DNA of 64,000 nucleotides from UBA8389 sp942493385 (GCA_942493385.1 OW818699.1:1612001-1676000), one strand, 5' to 3'; numbered from the stretch's first letter, positions 33,997-43,038 are shown. Made by a program: numbers and translations. Notes: generated from the sequence alone by a model not told the origin.

Positions 33997-35931
33997 TCAA
34001 TAGATATCCTCTGTCTCCAACACACTGGTCGGTACGAATTCCATGTAGTCGAACATGAATTCACCGCCACTCAGGCCCTTGACTCCAAGTAGGTGCCTTC
34101 CGGCTGTTTTGAATTTGTAGATGCCCATGATGCGGCGCACTGCAGTAGGTTCATATCTGGCATTCTCGGTTTTGGTCATAAAGCCTCCCAAAGGAGCTGT
34201 AAAGCAGGCCGGGCCTTTCATGTAACCTCTGTTGCGCATCATTTTATCGTTTTCATAGCCTTCCCAGTCATCTTGCACACTGTGTGGCTTCACATAGCCA
34301 ATTTGTGCGTTGGTGGCCGAAGTCATCAGATTCAAGGGTACACCTGCTGGAACACCGTCGAAATAAAGTTGTGCCACACCACGGTTTCCGTTGGCAATGA
34401 AACCGAACCGAACCTCGTAACTACCTGCTGGGATGGGCAGGGTTTCGACAGTGAAATCGTATAATTTGCCAACTTCGGACTTTAGGAAGATCTCATCACC
34501 CTGATAGTCCTGGTATTTGGCGTAGGGACACAAGTAACCGACTACGGTCTGTTCGGAACAGGTTATTCGTTTGATATACCCTCTGGGAAGCTGAAACCTG
34601 GGCTCTGGCGTCAGAAATCCAAGTCCCCTCATGTTGTTGTTGGTAAGTTCATCGAAAAACGAGGCAGAATCAAAACGCAACCGCTTGGTGGACAACATCA
34701 GGTCCGTGTTGGCGTCGTAGACCAGCATGTTGTCGATTTCATGATAGATGCCGTTGAGTGCACCGTGATCCCAATTGGTGCTCACCAAATGGATGGCTTT
34801 TCCGGTTTCTTTGTTGTTGTTAAATTTGTTGGTAGGGTTCGCATTCCGGACGATGGACACTTCGATCAAAGTGTTCGGGCACATGGTTTCAAGGTACTCA
34901 TACGTGTCGCGCGTCTTGATCATGTGGTCGGTGTCGTAAGCGTCAATAAACAATCGATGGCTTAGCTGTTTGGTAATGAGGTGATAAGCGACAAAACGGT
35001 TCAAACTGTTTCGTCTGTCCTTTAAATTGGTGATGGTTGCATCTTCCGGATAAACTTCATCGTAAACCGATGCGGCATATGCTTTTAAGCTTTCCAGATT
35101 GGTGATGTTGTTTCTGGCCATGGTGGCATTGCTTTCCATCAGGACGGTATAACGAAAATAGCGGCTGGGCGGAACTGCTTGATACCAATAATCGTTCGGT
35201 TTGTCTTTTGGATACTTGACAAGTGACTGATAATCATTAGGATTGTACGATTCGTCCTTGACCTGAAGCAACGAGTCAACCAGACCGGTTTCAAGCAATG
35301 CCTTATTGAAGAGGCTAAACATGCTGTCTTGAGCAATGACTTCGGCCACCCCTTTGCGAATTGGATTCAGTACTTCTTCAATTCTATGAATGAGACCATT
35401 GTACACCGGTATGTCTTTTTCCTTAATGAAGGCGGTCTGATTGATGAAAATGGAGTCGGTGCCACGGCTGGGATCCCTGCCGCCGAATTTGACGTAGAAG
35501 AAACGGTCGCTCATACTGGGATGCGGCAGTTGACCATCGGTGAAGTCGATGGTGGGAACTTTCCAGTCCATCACCAAATGGTCGTATACGATCTGTTTGA
35601 TGCTGTCCATTGAGAAATCGGACAAGTCGGGTCTGCCCATGGACAGATAAAATGCCTTCATGGCTTCATTATCTGGTGCAAAGCACGTATAAGTACCGTA
35701 GCTTTTAAGCAGCCCAATCACATTGGTCGTGTCCAACACTCTACAAAACTCAGAATAGATTTCTGGTTTGGATTGCAGGTATTGTCCCATGGTTTGCTCC
35801 TTAAAGGTATATAGATTGTCCTTCACATTGTCCGAATCGCATGACTCAAACAAAGTTGTTGCAGACAGTGCAAAAAGCAATAGTAGTCTGAACTTGAGAA
35901 GAGATTGTAGGCAAATGACCGCTCGTTTCAT
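33997..35931 (-). CDS. fasciclin-domain lipoprotein
   Basis: With the ATG at 35931 (MKRAVICLQSLLKFRLLLLF) this is a 644-residue lipoprotein with lipobox LFESC; an upstream extension to 35964 precedes the signal and is rejected. One fasciclin (FAS1) domain is clear near the N-terminus (YGTYTCFAPDNEAMKAF, then DHLVMDWKVP and NGLIHRIEEVLNPI). A second FAS1-like stretch follows (RFVAYHLITKQ, and later NGIYHEIDNMLVYD). The C-terminal beta-sandwich (PAGSYEVRFGFIANGNRG) ends FDYMEFVPTSVLE. Such proteins occur in polysaccharide-use loci or as adhesins; no SusC/D pair is here. Confidence 0.85.
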   Translation of the reverse strand: MKRAVICLQSLLKFRLLLLFALSATTLFESCDSDNVKDNLYTFKEQTMGQYLQSKPEIYSEFCRVLDTTNVIGLLKSYGTYTCFAPDNEAMKAFYLSMGRPDLSDFSMDSIKQIVYDHLVMDWKVPTIDFTDGQLPHPSMSDRFFYVKFGGRDPSRGTDSIFINQTAFIKEKDIPVYNGLIHRIEEVLNPIRKGVAEVIAQDSMFSLFNKALLETGLVDSLLQVKDESYNPNDYQSLVKYPKDKPNDYWYQAVPPSRYFRYTVLMESNATMARNNITNLESLKAYAASVYDEVYPEDATITNLKDRRNSLNRFVAYHLITKQLSHRLFIDAYDTDHMIKTRDTYEYLETMCPNTLIEVSIVRNANPTNKFNNNKETGKAIHLVSTNWDHGALNGIYHEIDNMLVYDANTDLMLSTKRLRFDSASFFDELTNNNMRGLGFLTPEPRFQLPRGYIKRITCSEQTVVGYLCPYAKYQDYQGDEIFLKSEVGKLYDFTVETLPIPAGSYEVRFGFIANGNRGVAQLYFDGVPAGVPLNLMTSATNAQIGYVKPHSVQDDWEGYENDKMMRNRGYMKGPACFTAPLGGFMTKTENARYEPTAVRRIMGIYKFKTAGRHLLGVKGLSGGEFMFDYMEFVPTSVLETEDIY

Positions 35932-36033
35932 GAAAATCGATTTAGGAGGTAGTGGTAAGTACAAATGAAATCATTTATTTTGTTTTTTTCTTCCGAAAAT
36001 CGTTCAAAATGCACCAAATTGATGTTTTGATTG

Positions 36034-36041
36034 TATATTTG
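36034..36041 (+). promoter_or_regulatory. -7 element of the propeller gene
   Basis: TATATTTG matches TAnnTTTG. It lies 43 bases upstream of the ATG at 36085 and inside the longer open frame that starts at 36031, which supports the shorter gene. Confidence 0.55.
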
Positions 36042-36084
36042 GAACATTCTGAGTAGAAAAGTCAAACTGCAAATACCCTTTTTT

Positions 36085-38286
36085 ATGAAACGTAAAACTT
36101 CATTTTTCACGTTGTTGGTGTTGCTGATTTCATTTATGGCTATACAACCACTTTTTTCGCAAGATGCAAAGAAAATGGTAAGCCATCCTTCGTACATGGA
36201 AAGCGTGAACGACCTATGTATGGTGGGGGATCAGCTTTGGTTGGCTACAAGCGGAGGTCTGGTGCAATTCAATACATTGACAGGAACCTTTGCCTGTTAC
36301 AACAAATCGAATGCCGGATTGCCACACAATCAGGTAAATTTGGTTTCCTCGTATGCGGATGGTCAGATTGCCTACTCAACCCCAAAAGGTATTGGTATCT
36401 TGCGAGATACGACTACGGTGGCTACCCTCGTGCAGAACGATCTCACTGCATCGTTGAATTCCAAGTACCGTACAAAAATGGAATTTATCGGCGGAAAATT
36501 GTACATCGGCATCCTCAACCGGATTCTCATTTATGATCAAACCAAATGGACAACGTTGAATGTTTTACCACCTTATATGTCTTCCTTGGATCTGGTCTAC
36601 GATTTTGAAGTTGGTTCGAACGGAAATGTCTTTGTGGCCAAACTTCGTGGAGTCGGTGAAGTAATCGGCGATACGTTGCTAAAGACTGTAACGACGGGTC
36701 GATTGGTTACCGAGTTGGCTTTCACTTCCGATGCGATGTGGATGGCAACGCCTAATGGTTTGTATAGTAGAAAAGATACATTGGATCAACTGCTGAATCT
36801 TTGGCCAACAAGTGCTACTTCTGTAAAATGTGCGAATTCGATTTTTCGCATGAAAAAAACGGCAGATGGCAAACTTTGGTTGCTCACTCGAAATGGATTA
36901 TCGCTGTTCAATCCTGCTGATGCAAGTTTATCGACATACCCAATTGATACTCTTAAAAATGGGCCGAATCCGCTAATGACGTTGGATGCAGCCGGTCATG
37001 TCTGGCTGGTAGGCCAAAAGCCCGGTCGGATTTGGAAATTCGACGGCACGACTTGGACCCTGTTCAATCTTAAAAAAGGTTTGGCGAGCAACTATGTCGG
37101 AGATTTTGTTCTGAATGGTAAAAATGTTTGGATTGGCTGCAAGGATTCGACGTTCGCCAATTACGATGGCAAAGGCTCCTGCGTGTTCGATTCAGCAGCC
37201 ATTTCACGATTGAAATACAAGAGGCCGATTTTCATCAAAGGCAAGCGAATCGTATTCTTTGCCGATAGCTCCATTGTGGTGGATAAATACGATACCATTC
37301 GTGCACTGATCAAGACAGGTTATGTCAACAAAATGACCAAAGCAGCCTATGATTCTGTCAATGCGACCTACTGGGCTTCCACTAAAAATGGTCTCGAACG
37401 GATTAAAGACAGCATATTGAGTATCCTTTCTGTCAAAGCGCTCGGTGCTGCGAACGATAAGCTATTCGGTCTCTATCTTGAAAAATCAGGCTCTTTGTTG
37501 ATTAGTTCCTATCCAACACCTTCTGTTGCAAAAGGTGTTGCTGCAAAAGGCGGTCAAGTGATGCGTTACAACGCAGGCAAGCTTGAAATTCTCTATACCT
37601 GTCCGAACCCATTCCAGTATGTCTCGGCCGTTGTCATCGATTCTACCGGTGCACTCTGGATGGGGATCATGGATGTTAAGATGCGTGGCAAATTGTATGG
37701 TGGAGGTGTTGTTTGCATCAAGGGCAAAACCATCAAATCGTATTTGGTGAATAATTCAGGTTTGCCCAGCAATTCGGTTTCCGACATTAGCATCGATAAG
37801 AACGGAACGCTCTGGTTCGCATGTTTTGACGGTGGCTTGGCACGGTTGACCAAGACCGGTGTCTGGTGCCACTATACGGCAGAAAACTCTGCCTTGGAAA
37901 GTGACTCCGTCGAACAAGTGGCAGTGGATGCCAACAACAACATCTGGGCATCGACGCTGAATGGTGGTCTGACCTTCCTGGCTGGAGATCCTGTTGTCAA
38001 CAAAGTTGTGACGGCTCTCAAACCAATCGAAACGGAAAGTAACAATTCTTTGGAAGTCTATCCGATGCCTTGCACTACGGAAGTGAACCTGAGATTCAAC
38101 GTTTCTGTATCCAATGCTCGTGTTTCAGTCTTTAATCTGTCCGGTCAAAATTTGATGGACGCTTCCTTTGACGTACCCCAGGGTAATGTGCTCACAGTGC
38201 CTCTGAACGCACTCTCAAAGGGCATGTACCTGATGAAGGTTTCAACAGCAGGTTCAACGGATTGTAAGCGATTGATCGTTCAATAA
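36085..38286 (+). CDS. two-component-regulator-propeller protein with T9SS sorting domain
   Basis: This secreted protein has 733 residues and a signal peptide (MKRKTSFFTLLVLLISFMAI, ending LFSQ). The body is a beta-propeller of the sensor type usually attached to hybrid two-component systems: repeated strands such as LWLATSGGLVQFNTLTG, LWLLTRNGLSLFNPA, LWFACFDGGLARLTKTG and IWASTLNGGLTFLAG. No membrane helix or kinase follows. Instead it ends with a T9SS domain (EVYPMPCTTEVNLRF, then SKGMYLMKVSTAGS). It is therefore a free or surface-attached propeller, perhaps ligand binding. The gene ends in a strong hairpin terminator. Confidence 0.88.
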   Translation: MKRKTSFFTLLVLLISFMAIQPLFSQDAKKMVSHPSYMESVNDLCMVGDQLWLATSGGLVQFNTLTGTFACYNKSNAGLPHNQVNLVSSYADGQIAYSTPKGIGILRDTTTVATLVQNDLTASLNSKYRTKMEFIGGKLYIGILNRILIYDQTKWTTLNVLPPYMSSLDLVYDFEVGSNGNVFVAKLRGVGEVIGDTLLKTVTTGRLVTELAFTSDAMWMATPNGLYSRKDTLDQLLNLWPTSATSVKCANSIFRMKKTADGKLWLLTRNGLSLFNPADASLSTYPIDTLKNGPNPLMTLDAAGHVWLVGQKPGRIWKFDGTTWTLFNLKKGLASNYVGDFVLNGKNVWIGCKDSTFANYDGKGSCVFDSAAISRLKYKRPIFIKGKRIVFFADSSIVVDKYDTIRALIKTGYVNKMTKAAYDSVNATYWASTKNGLERIKDSILSILSVKALGAANDKLFGLYLEKSGSLLISSYPTPSVAKGVAAKGGQVMRYNAGKLEILYTCPNPFQYVSAVVIDSTGALWMGIMDVKMRGKLYGGGVVCIKGKTIKSYLVNNSGLPSNSVSDISIDKNGTLWFACFDGGLARLTKTGVWCHYTAENSALESDSVEQVAVDANNNIWASTLNGGLTFLAGDPVVNKVVTALKPIETESNNSLEVYPMPCTTEVNLRFNVSVSNARVSVFNLSGQNLMDASFDVPQGNVLTVPLNALSKGMYLMKVSTAGSTDCKRLIVQ

Positions 38287-38303
38287 GAAGGTATTCCTAT
38301 TGT

Positions 38304-38340
38304 AAAAGGGCTGCTCATTTGAAAATGGCAGCCCTTTTTT
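38304..38340 (+). terminator. intrinsic terminator after the propeller gene
   Basis: AAAAGGGCTGC pairs with GCAGCCCTTTT and continues through CATT/AATG with one bulge, followed by a T run. The promoter of the next gene starts inside the downstream arm region. Confidence 0.85.
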
Positions 38341-38349
38341 GTATTTTTG
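38319..38349 (+). promoter_or_regulatory. promoter of the nucleotidyltransferase gene
   Basis: TTG at 38319-38321 and TATTTTTG at 38342-38349 are 20 bases apart, and the -7 box ends 19 bases before the ATG at 38369. The promoter overlaps the terminator of the preceding gene. Confidence 0.5.
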
Positions 38350-38368
38350 AGGGATTAAACTCGAATCC

Positions 38369-39556
38369 ATGCGTGAAGCCCTTCAATTGAAACCAGAAGA
38401 AGAACTCATCTTGCTGGCGGCAGACATCAATCCAGAACAAACGATCATGGATCGGTTGAACAAATTGATTCCTGACATCAGCGATTGGGAGGTATTTACC
38501 AAGATGGCCATCGACCGTGCCGCAGCACCACTGATTGTCGATAAGTTGCCAAAATTAAGCAATGCAGGTCTTTTTCCAGAAGGTGTCCTTAGAAGTCTGA
38601 AGCAGGCCTCCCTAAGAACCTTGACTCGGAACATGTTGCTGACGGAACATTTCCGCCAGGTCATTCGAGCGTTCAGCGAAGCAGAAATTCCAGTGATCGC
38701 ACTGAAAGGCTCCATGTTGTCGGATTGGTTGTACGGCAACATCAATCTGCGTCAATTCAGTGATTTGGATTTGTTGGTGCCGCAGGAAAAAGGATTGGAT
38801 GCTTTGGAGATACTTCGAAAGATGGGTTATGCTTCCAACGACATGACCTTAACCGATTTTATCACGGAAAATACCAGCATTGTCCATTATAAACCCATGA
38901 TCAAGAATGGTGTTTCCGTCGAAATCCATATTCGGGTTCATTCGGAAATGGAACCCTATTCCGTTGAATTGTCCTCCATGTGGAAACAGGCAGTACCACT
39001 ACCATTGCACGGAGTGACTGCGCTGGGCTTTTGTCCTGAAGACTTGCTGATGCATCTGTGTTTCCATCTGGACAAGCATTTCATATCAGGCAAGTTCCAA
39101 TTCACTTGCCTGTATGATTTGGTCAACATGCTCAATCACAAAGGCGAAGTGTTGAACTGGGAACTGTTTGAACAGAAATGCATGTTGGCCAAAACCGAAT
39201 CGGTAACCTACAAATACTTATTGTTGGTACAGAAATACATGAATGGAAAACTGCCACTCACGGTGTCCAAAAAATACGCATCAATGCTGAAGCCAAAGGA
39301 TGAACGGATTTTTCTAGGCATTTTAAGAGGAAGGGGCATTCACGTCTACACTACAGGTATGATGAAGTCGTTGGGGCATCTGAATGGACTAGGAAACCGC
39401 TTTCGCTACTTGTGGGGCTACTTTTTTCCTACTACCGATTTTATGATGAAGCGGTATCGTCTCAAGCGTAAAAGTCAGTTGTTGCTTTATTATCCCTATC
39501 GACAACTAGCAGCTGTCAAAACGTTGTGGCTCACCATCAAAAGGGCAATGAGCTAA
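38369..39556 (+). CDS. nucleotidyltransferase family protein (PF14907-like)
   Basis: This 395-residue cytoplasmic protein shows the pattern of the uncharacterised nucleotidyltransferase family often found beside lasso-peptide and PqqD genes: EIPVIALKGSMLSDWLYG, then the metal-binding-type DLDLLV after NLRQFS, and VEIHIRVHSE. The remainder is helical (LLMHLCFHLDKHF). The expected reaction is transfer of a nucleotide or activation of a substrate, but no member has a settled function that I know. It faces the ABC/HprK/PqqD operon, with only 27 bases between the stops. It probably belongs to the same system although transcribed from its own promoter. Confidence 0.82.
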   Translation: MREALQLKPEEELILLAADINPEQTIMDRLNKLIPDISDWEVFTKMAIDRAAAPLIVDKLPKLSNAGLFPEGVLRSLKQASLRTLTRNMLLTEHFRQVIRAFSEAEIPVIALKGSMLSDWLYGNINLRQFSDLDLLVPQEKGLDALEILRKMGYASNDMTLTDFITENTSIVHYKPMIKNGVSVEIHIRVHSEMEPYSVELSSMWKQAVPLPLHGVTALGFCPEDLLMHLCFHLDKHFISGKFQFTCLYDLVNMLNHKGEVLNWELFEQKCMLAKTESVTYKYLLLVQKYMNGKLPLTVSKKYASMLKPKDERIFLGILRGRGIHVYTTGMMKSLGHLNGLGNRFRYLWGYFFPTTDFMMKRYRLKRKSQLLLYYPYRQLAAVKTLWLTIKRAMS

Positions 39557-39583
39557 ACTACGGCTAGAGCTACCTGGCTTCTA

Positions 39584-41797
39584 TTATTCCCCCTTGCTGG
39601 ATCGATACATGGCATAGTATTTGCCTTGCAAGGCCATCAACTCCTCGTGACTTCCCGATTCAACGACTGTTCCTCTGTCCAAAACATACAGGATATCAGC
39701 CCATTGTACGGTGGAAAGCCGGTGGCTGATAATGACCACGGTCTTGTTCTTGGCCAATACCCGCAAGCTGCCCAGCAATTGTTTCTCGGAATCAACATCG
39801 AGCGCGCTGGAGGGTTCGTCCATGAAAAGTATGGGGGAATCCCTGTAGAAGGCTCGAGCAATGGCAATTTTCTGCCACTGGCCGATGCTGAGTTCCTCTC
39901 CGCTTTTGAAAAGGGTGCCCAACAGCGTTTCGTAACCCAGAGGCAGTCGTTCGAACAATTCGGCGATACCTGCAGCCTTGGCGGCTTCTTTGGCTTTCTC
40001 CAGGTTGAAAGGTTCCTCAATGTTTCCCAGACTGATGTTTTCGTGAGCGGTGATGTTGTATAGGGCGAAATCCTGGAATACAGCCGTTATCTGGCGCCTT
40101 AAAGCCTGTTTGTCCAGATCCTTCACGTCGATGTCATCGTAATGGATGCTGCCTTCCTCCGGAGAATAGAAGCCGCTCAACAGCTTGATGAGGGTGGTTT
40201 TTCCTGAACCGTTGGCACCGACGAAAGCGACGGTTTTTCCAGCCGGAATGTGGAGGTTTATTGAACTTAACGCGTCACGCTTGCTGGTTTCATATCGAAA
40301 GCGTAGGTTTTCGACGGTAATGCCTTTTTGAAGCGGCTGAAGCTGTTTGTTCAGGGTGGATTTTTCCTTTATCGGCAAATTTAGAAAGGCGAAGAAGTCG
40401 TTCAGAAACGTGTTGTCTTCCATGAGCAGGGTGACGGAGCGGAGCAAATCGCTCAATACCGCATAGCCGCGTTGGAAAACAAAGAAGAAGAGCACGACCG
40501 AACCGATGGTGATCGCACCGATGGTCATCAAGTACACCACGGTGGCCAAAGACGTGAAAATGAGTAGAACCGCAAAAACCTGAGCAGCAATGTCGGCCTT
40601 CATTTCCGATTTCTGTAGGCGTTGTTTTTCCTCGAAAAGTTCGTCTTCGAGGCCCCTGAATCGATTTAGAAAGATGCTGGAGAAACCAAACAGTCGAAGC
40701 TCCTTGGCAAAGGGGAAGCCAGTCAGAATGCGGTTGTAATAAGCCATCTGGCGTTCCTTCGGGCTATTGGTTTCTTTTAGTCGATAGCGCTTGTTGGTGT
40801 ATTTCAGACGAACAAGCACGCTGGGAATCACGGAAATAAGCAAAAGCACCAGCAGGTACCATTTGATGCCCAAAAATAACACCAACATGACCAGAACCGC
40901 AGCGGTCGATTTGAACAGGGTCAGCAGCTCGCCCATAATCTTGACCGGACGGAATCCGGCTTCCTGAACTGCCCGATGTATCTTGTCCTGTTGGTTGGGA
41001 TCTTCGTAATAGGAGAGGTCGAGCTCCGTATGTTTTTGGTGCAAAAGCTCATAGGTGTTATTGGTCACCGCGTGCGAAAGCTTTTCAAAAAAGAAACCGT
41101 GAATGACGGAAAGCACGCCGCTGAGCAAAAAAGTGAACGCCGTTAGGATGATGAGGCCGGTTTGGCTTATCCAAGGGAGTGAAAGGGAATTCGGATTGCT
41201 GAGCCTATCCACCAAAAGTTTGATGCAAACAATCAGCAAGAATGGGGCAACACCCTGAATGACAGAAAGAATCGTATTGGTTAGAAGCGGTTTACGAGCT
41301 GGTTTCGCAATGATTTTCAGGTTGGTTTTCAGTGATCCGTAGCTTTCAAACAATCTGTTTTTATAAGATTGCACCCGAAAATTCAGATTGTAAATTGGAA
41401 TGAGCAGGCCCCTAAAAGCCTTGCTGAAGGCAGTCAATCGACGTACTTTAGGGTCGTTGGTCGTAAAAACTCGCTGCCCTCTGGTAAATTGAATAATCTG
41501 TCCTGCAAGGGCTTCAGCCGTAAAAGGCGGATCGTTGATCAAATTTTTGTCCCCTCTGGCGGTGAAGTAAGTGAGGGCCCCGTTCCGCTGAATTCGAATA
41601 AGTCGGTGCGCCACGTACTTATCCCTTTGTTTGAATACGACTATCTCACCAATTCGCAGTTTTTCGGGATCGCATTGCTGAACCATACCCACATCACCAT
41701 CTTTCAAAACGGGATACATGCTGTTCCCATTCATACGGAACAGTGTGGTGCGCCCGTCTTTCAGTAGGCCGTCGTCCGGTGTTCGCTCATTATTCAT
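39584..41797 (-). CDS. S26B signal-peptidase-like domain fused to an ABC exporter
   Basis: This is a 737-residue fusion from the ATG at 41797; the longer frame to 41836 is less likely because this ATG overlaps the upstream stop by 8 bases. Residues about 15-105 are a signal-peptidase-like domain with GNSMYP (Ser26), VAHRLIRI (His64) and ARGDKNLINDPP (Asp83, Asp89). His in place of Lys marks the S26B (SipW/ER) type. Six membrane helices follow. The ATPase domain has Walker A GANGSGKT (527-534), signature LSIGQWQKIAIARA (from 636), Walker B ILFMDEPSSALD and the His loop ISHR. LSIGQ-type exporters move lasso peptides and bacteriocins. The peptidase would cut a leader during export, as C39 domains do; this is inference. 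Confidence 0.88.
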   Translation of the reverse strand: MNNERTPDDGLLKDGRTTLFRMNGNSMYPVLKDGDVGMVQQCDPEKLRIGEIVVFKQRDKYVAHRLIRIQRNGALTYFTARGDKNLINDPPFTAEALAGQIIQFTRGQRVFTTNDPKVRRLTAFSKAFRGLLIPIYNLNFRVQSYKNRLFESYGSLKTNLKIIAKPARKPLLTNTILSVIQGVAPFLLIVCIKLLVDRLSNPNSLSLPWISQTGLIILTAFTFLLSGVLSVIHGFFFEKLSHAVTNNTYELLHQKHTELDLSYYEDPNQQDKIHRAVQEAGFRPVKIMGELLTLFKSTAAVLVMLVLFLGIKWYLLVLLLISVIPSVLVRLKYTNKRYRLKETNSPKERQMAYYNRILTGFPFAKELRLFGFSSIFLNRFRGLEDELFEEKQRLQKSEMKADIAAQVFAVLLIFTSLATVVYLMTIGAITIGSVVLFFFVFQRGYAVLSDLLRSVTLLMEDNTFLNDFFAFLNLPIKEKSTLNKQLQPLQKGITVENLRFRYETSKRDALSSINLHIPAGKTVAFVGANGSGKTTLIKLLSGFYSPEEGSIHYDDIDVKDLDKQALRRQITAVFQDFALYNITAHENISLGNIEEPFNLEKAKEAAKAAGIAELFERLPLGYETLLGTLFKSGEELSIGQWQKIAIARAFYRDSPILFMDEPSSALDVDSEKQLLGSLRVLAKNKTVVIISHRLSTVQWADILYVLDRGTVVESGSHEELMALQGKYYAMYRSSKGE

Positions 41798-42641
41798 GGG
41801 TCTGCAAGTAGCGTACGATGCTGTGGTCTGGTACAAAACCGGTTTCGTAGATGCCCACTGTCTCGCAAAGTTCGGAAATGAATGCTATATAGTTCTGTAT
41901 AAATTGTTTATCAAAATTATTCTGGATGCAGAACGCCATGACCTTGGACACTGCTTTGGCACCAGTGATGCGCTGGCAGATGTTTTCTGGAAAATGGCGA
42001 ATCAAATGAATGGCATGCACGGGAGCCGACTTGGGCAGGTCGAAATAGTACATGGGAGTGTTGTGCATGTAAAAACCGTCTGTACCTTTACGTACGATCA
42101 TCCGATCGTCGTTGACGATGCTGCTACCGCAAGACTTCCATTGTTCTGCCATGGTGGATTTTCCTGTTCCGGAGAATCCGGTGAAGATCCGACCTTTGGC
42201 ACCGTCGAAAACACCGGAGGCATGAATCATGATGGCATTGTTGTTCACCACCAGGTAATAAAGCATGATGGGCCCCATCGGGTATTTCATGGGGTGCAAC
42301 TGTCTGTCTGCGGTAGGTTCGGAATAGATTTTCCAATGCAGGTACGTTTCATCCAGTACGGCCAATTGTTGTATCTCATCGATGGTTTGCTGATTGTACA
42401 GCTTGAAGCCGAGCCCAGTTCCGTACTTGACTACCGAGTAAAAGCGCTGGGTCTCACTTTTGGCCTCAAATAAAGTTTCGCAGTCGTCAAAAAGGTTGGA
42501 AGGAATGCCAGAAATGCATTCCACGTCCATATCGGGGCTGTAATCGTTGCAATTTTTCAGAAAAGGAGCATACCCTTCATCCATGTAAATGGGCGTGTCT
42601 CCGTAAAGTTTTATGCAAAAGTCGGCAATGACAAGATTCAT
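41790..42641 (-). CDS. HPr-kinase/PEP-carboxykinase-like protein
   Basis: This 283-residue protein starts at the ATG at 42641 (MNLVIADFCIKLYG); a TTG at 42650 is also in frame. The C-terminal half has the HprK/PCK P-loop GFSGTGKST (155-163), the preceding MIHASGV (His140), and the acidic IVNDDRMIVRK (Asp178-Asp179). These match HprK-like serine kinases, including those that phosphorylate lasso peptides (PadeK/ThcoK type). The N-terminal 120 residues are unrelated to the HprK N-domain and may bind the substrate. It lies 13 bases after the PqqD-like gene and overlaps the exporter start. There is no HPr gene here, so a peptide or small-molecule substrate is likely. Confidence 0.85.
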   Translation of the reverse strand: MNLVIADFCIKLYGDTPIYMDEGYAPFLKNCNDYSPDMDVECISGIPSNLFDDCETLFEAKSETQRFYSVVKYGTGLGFKLYNQQTIDEIQQLAVLDETYLHWKIYSEPTADRQLHPMKYPMGPIMLYYLVVNNNAIMIHASGVFDGAKGRIFTGFSGTGKSTMAEQWKSCGSSIVNDDRMIVRKGTDGFYMHNTPMYYFDLPKSAPVHAIHLIRHFPENICQRITGAKAVSKVMAFCIQNNFDKQFIQNYIAFISELCETVGIYETGFVPDHSIVRYLQTHE

Positions 42642-42654
42642 ACGAGGCAATTTT

Positions 42655-42930
42655 TCAAGACATCATTTCAGACATTTTCTCCAAGAAGCCGCTAATGTCT
42701 CTTCTGGCAATTTCGGGGCTGACCTCAAAGGTTTCGACCATTTTTTCGGCGAGTTCGTCAATGGTAATATCTTCGTTGATGTTTTCCCAGATGAATTTCC
42801 CAGTTTCGTTCATGGTGAAGAGTTCGCTCATCTGCGCAACGTTCCCGGTGAGAGGCACCAATACCAATTCATTACCTACTTCACGGGTGACGAAGCCTGC
42901 TTTTATTTTCTGGAGTGATTTTAAATTCAT
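42655..42930 (-). CDS. PqqD-like protein (RiPP recognition element fold)
   Basis: This 91-residue protein starts at the ATG at 42930 (MNLKSLQKIKAGFVTREVGN); an extension to 42978 is possible but atypical. It has the PqqD layout: a beta-hairpin FVTREVGNELVLVPL, then LFTMNETGKFIWENINEDIT, then the helices TIDELAEKMVETFEVSPEIA and RDISGFLEKM. PqqD proteins bind the leader of ribosomal peptide precursors and hand them to modifying enzymes. It is the first gene of the operon with the HprK-like and peptidase-ABC proteins. No precursor peptide is evident between it and the GH43 gene. Confidence 0.87.
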   Translation of the reverse strand: MNLKSLQKIKAGFVTREVGNELVLVPLTGNVAQMSELFTMNETGKFIWENINEDITIDELAEKMVETFEVSPEIARRDISGFLEKMSEMMS

Positions 42931-43038
42931 GGTATTTGCATTAAGTAAAAGTGGTTGTCTTGTATGGGCAACCAGCAACTAATTTCTGGACGAATATACG
43001 CAAAAATCGGATAACGAAGACGTCGAAAGTAGGAACGA

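Noticed and set aside
38369..42930. Classic lasso-peptide cluster
   Set aside because: No transglutaminase-like B2 protein, no asparagine-synthetase-like cyclase and no precursor were found, so the label does not fit.
42931..43038. Hidden RiPP precursor gene upstream of the PqqD-like gene
   Set aside because: The 108-base gap holds no separate short ORF with a convincing start; the only open frame is an extension of the PqqD-like gene itself. A precursor may lie elsewhere.
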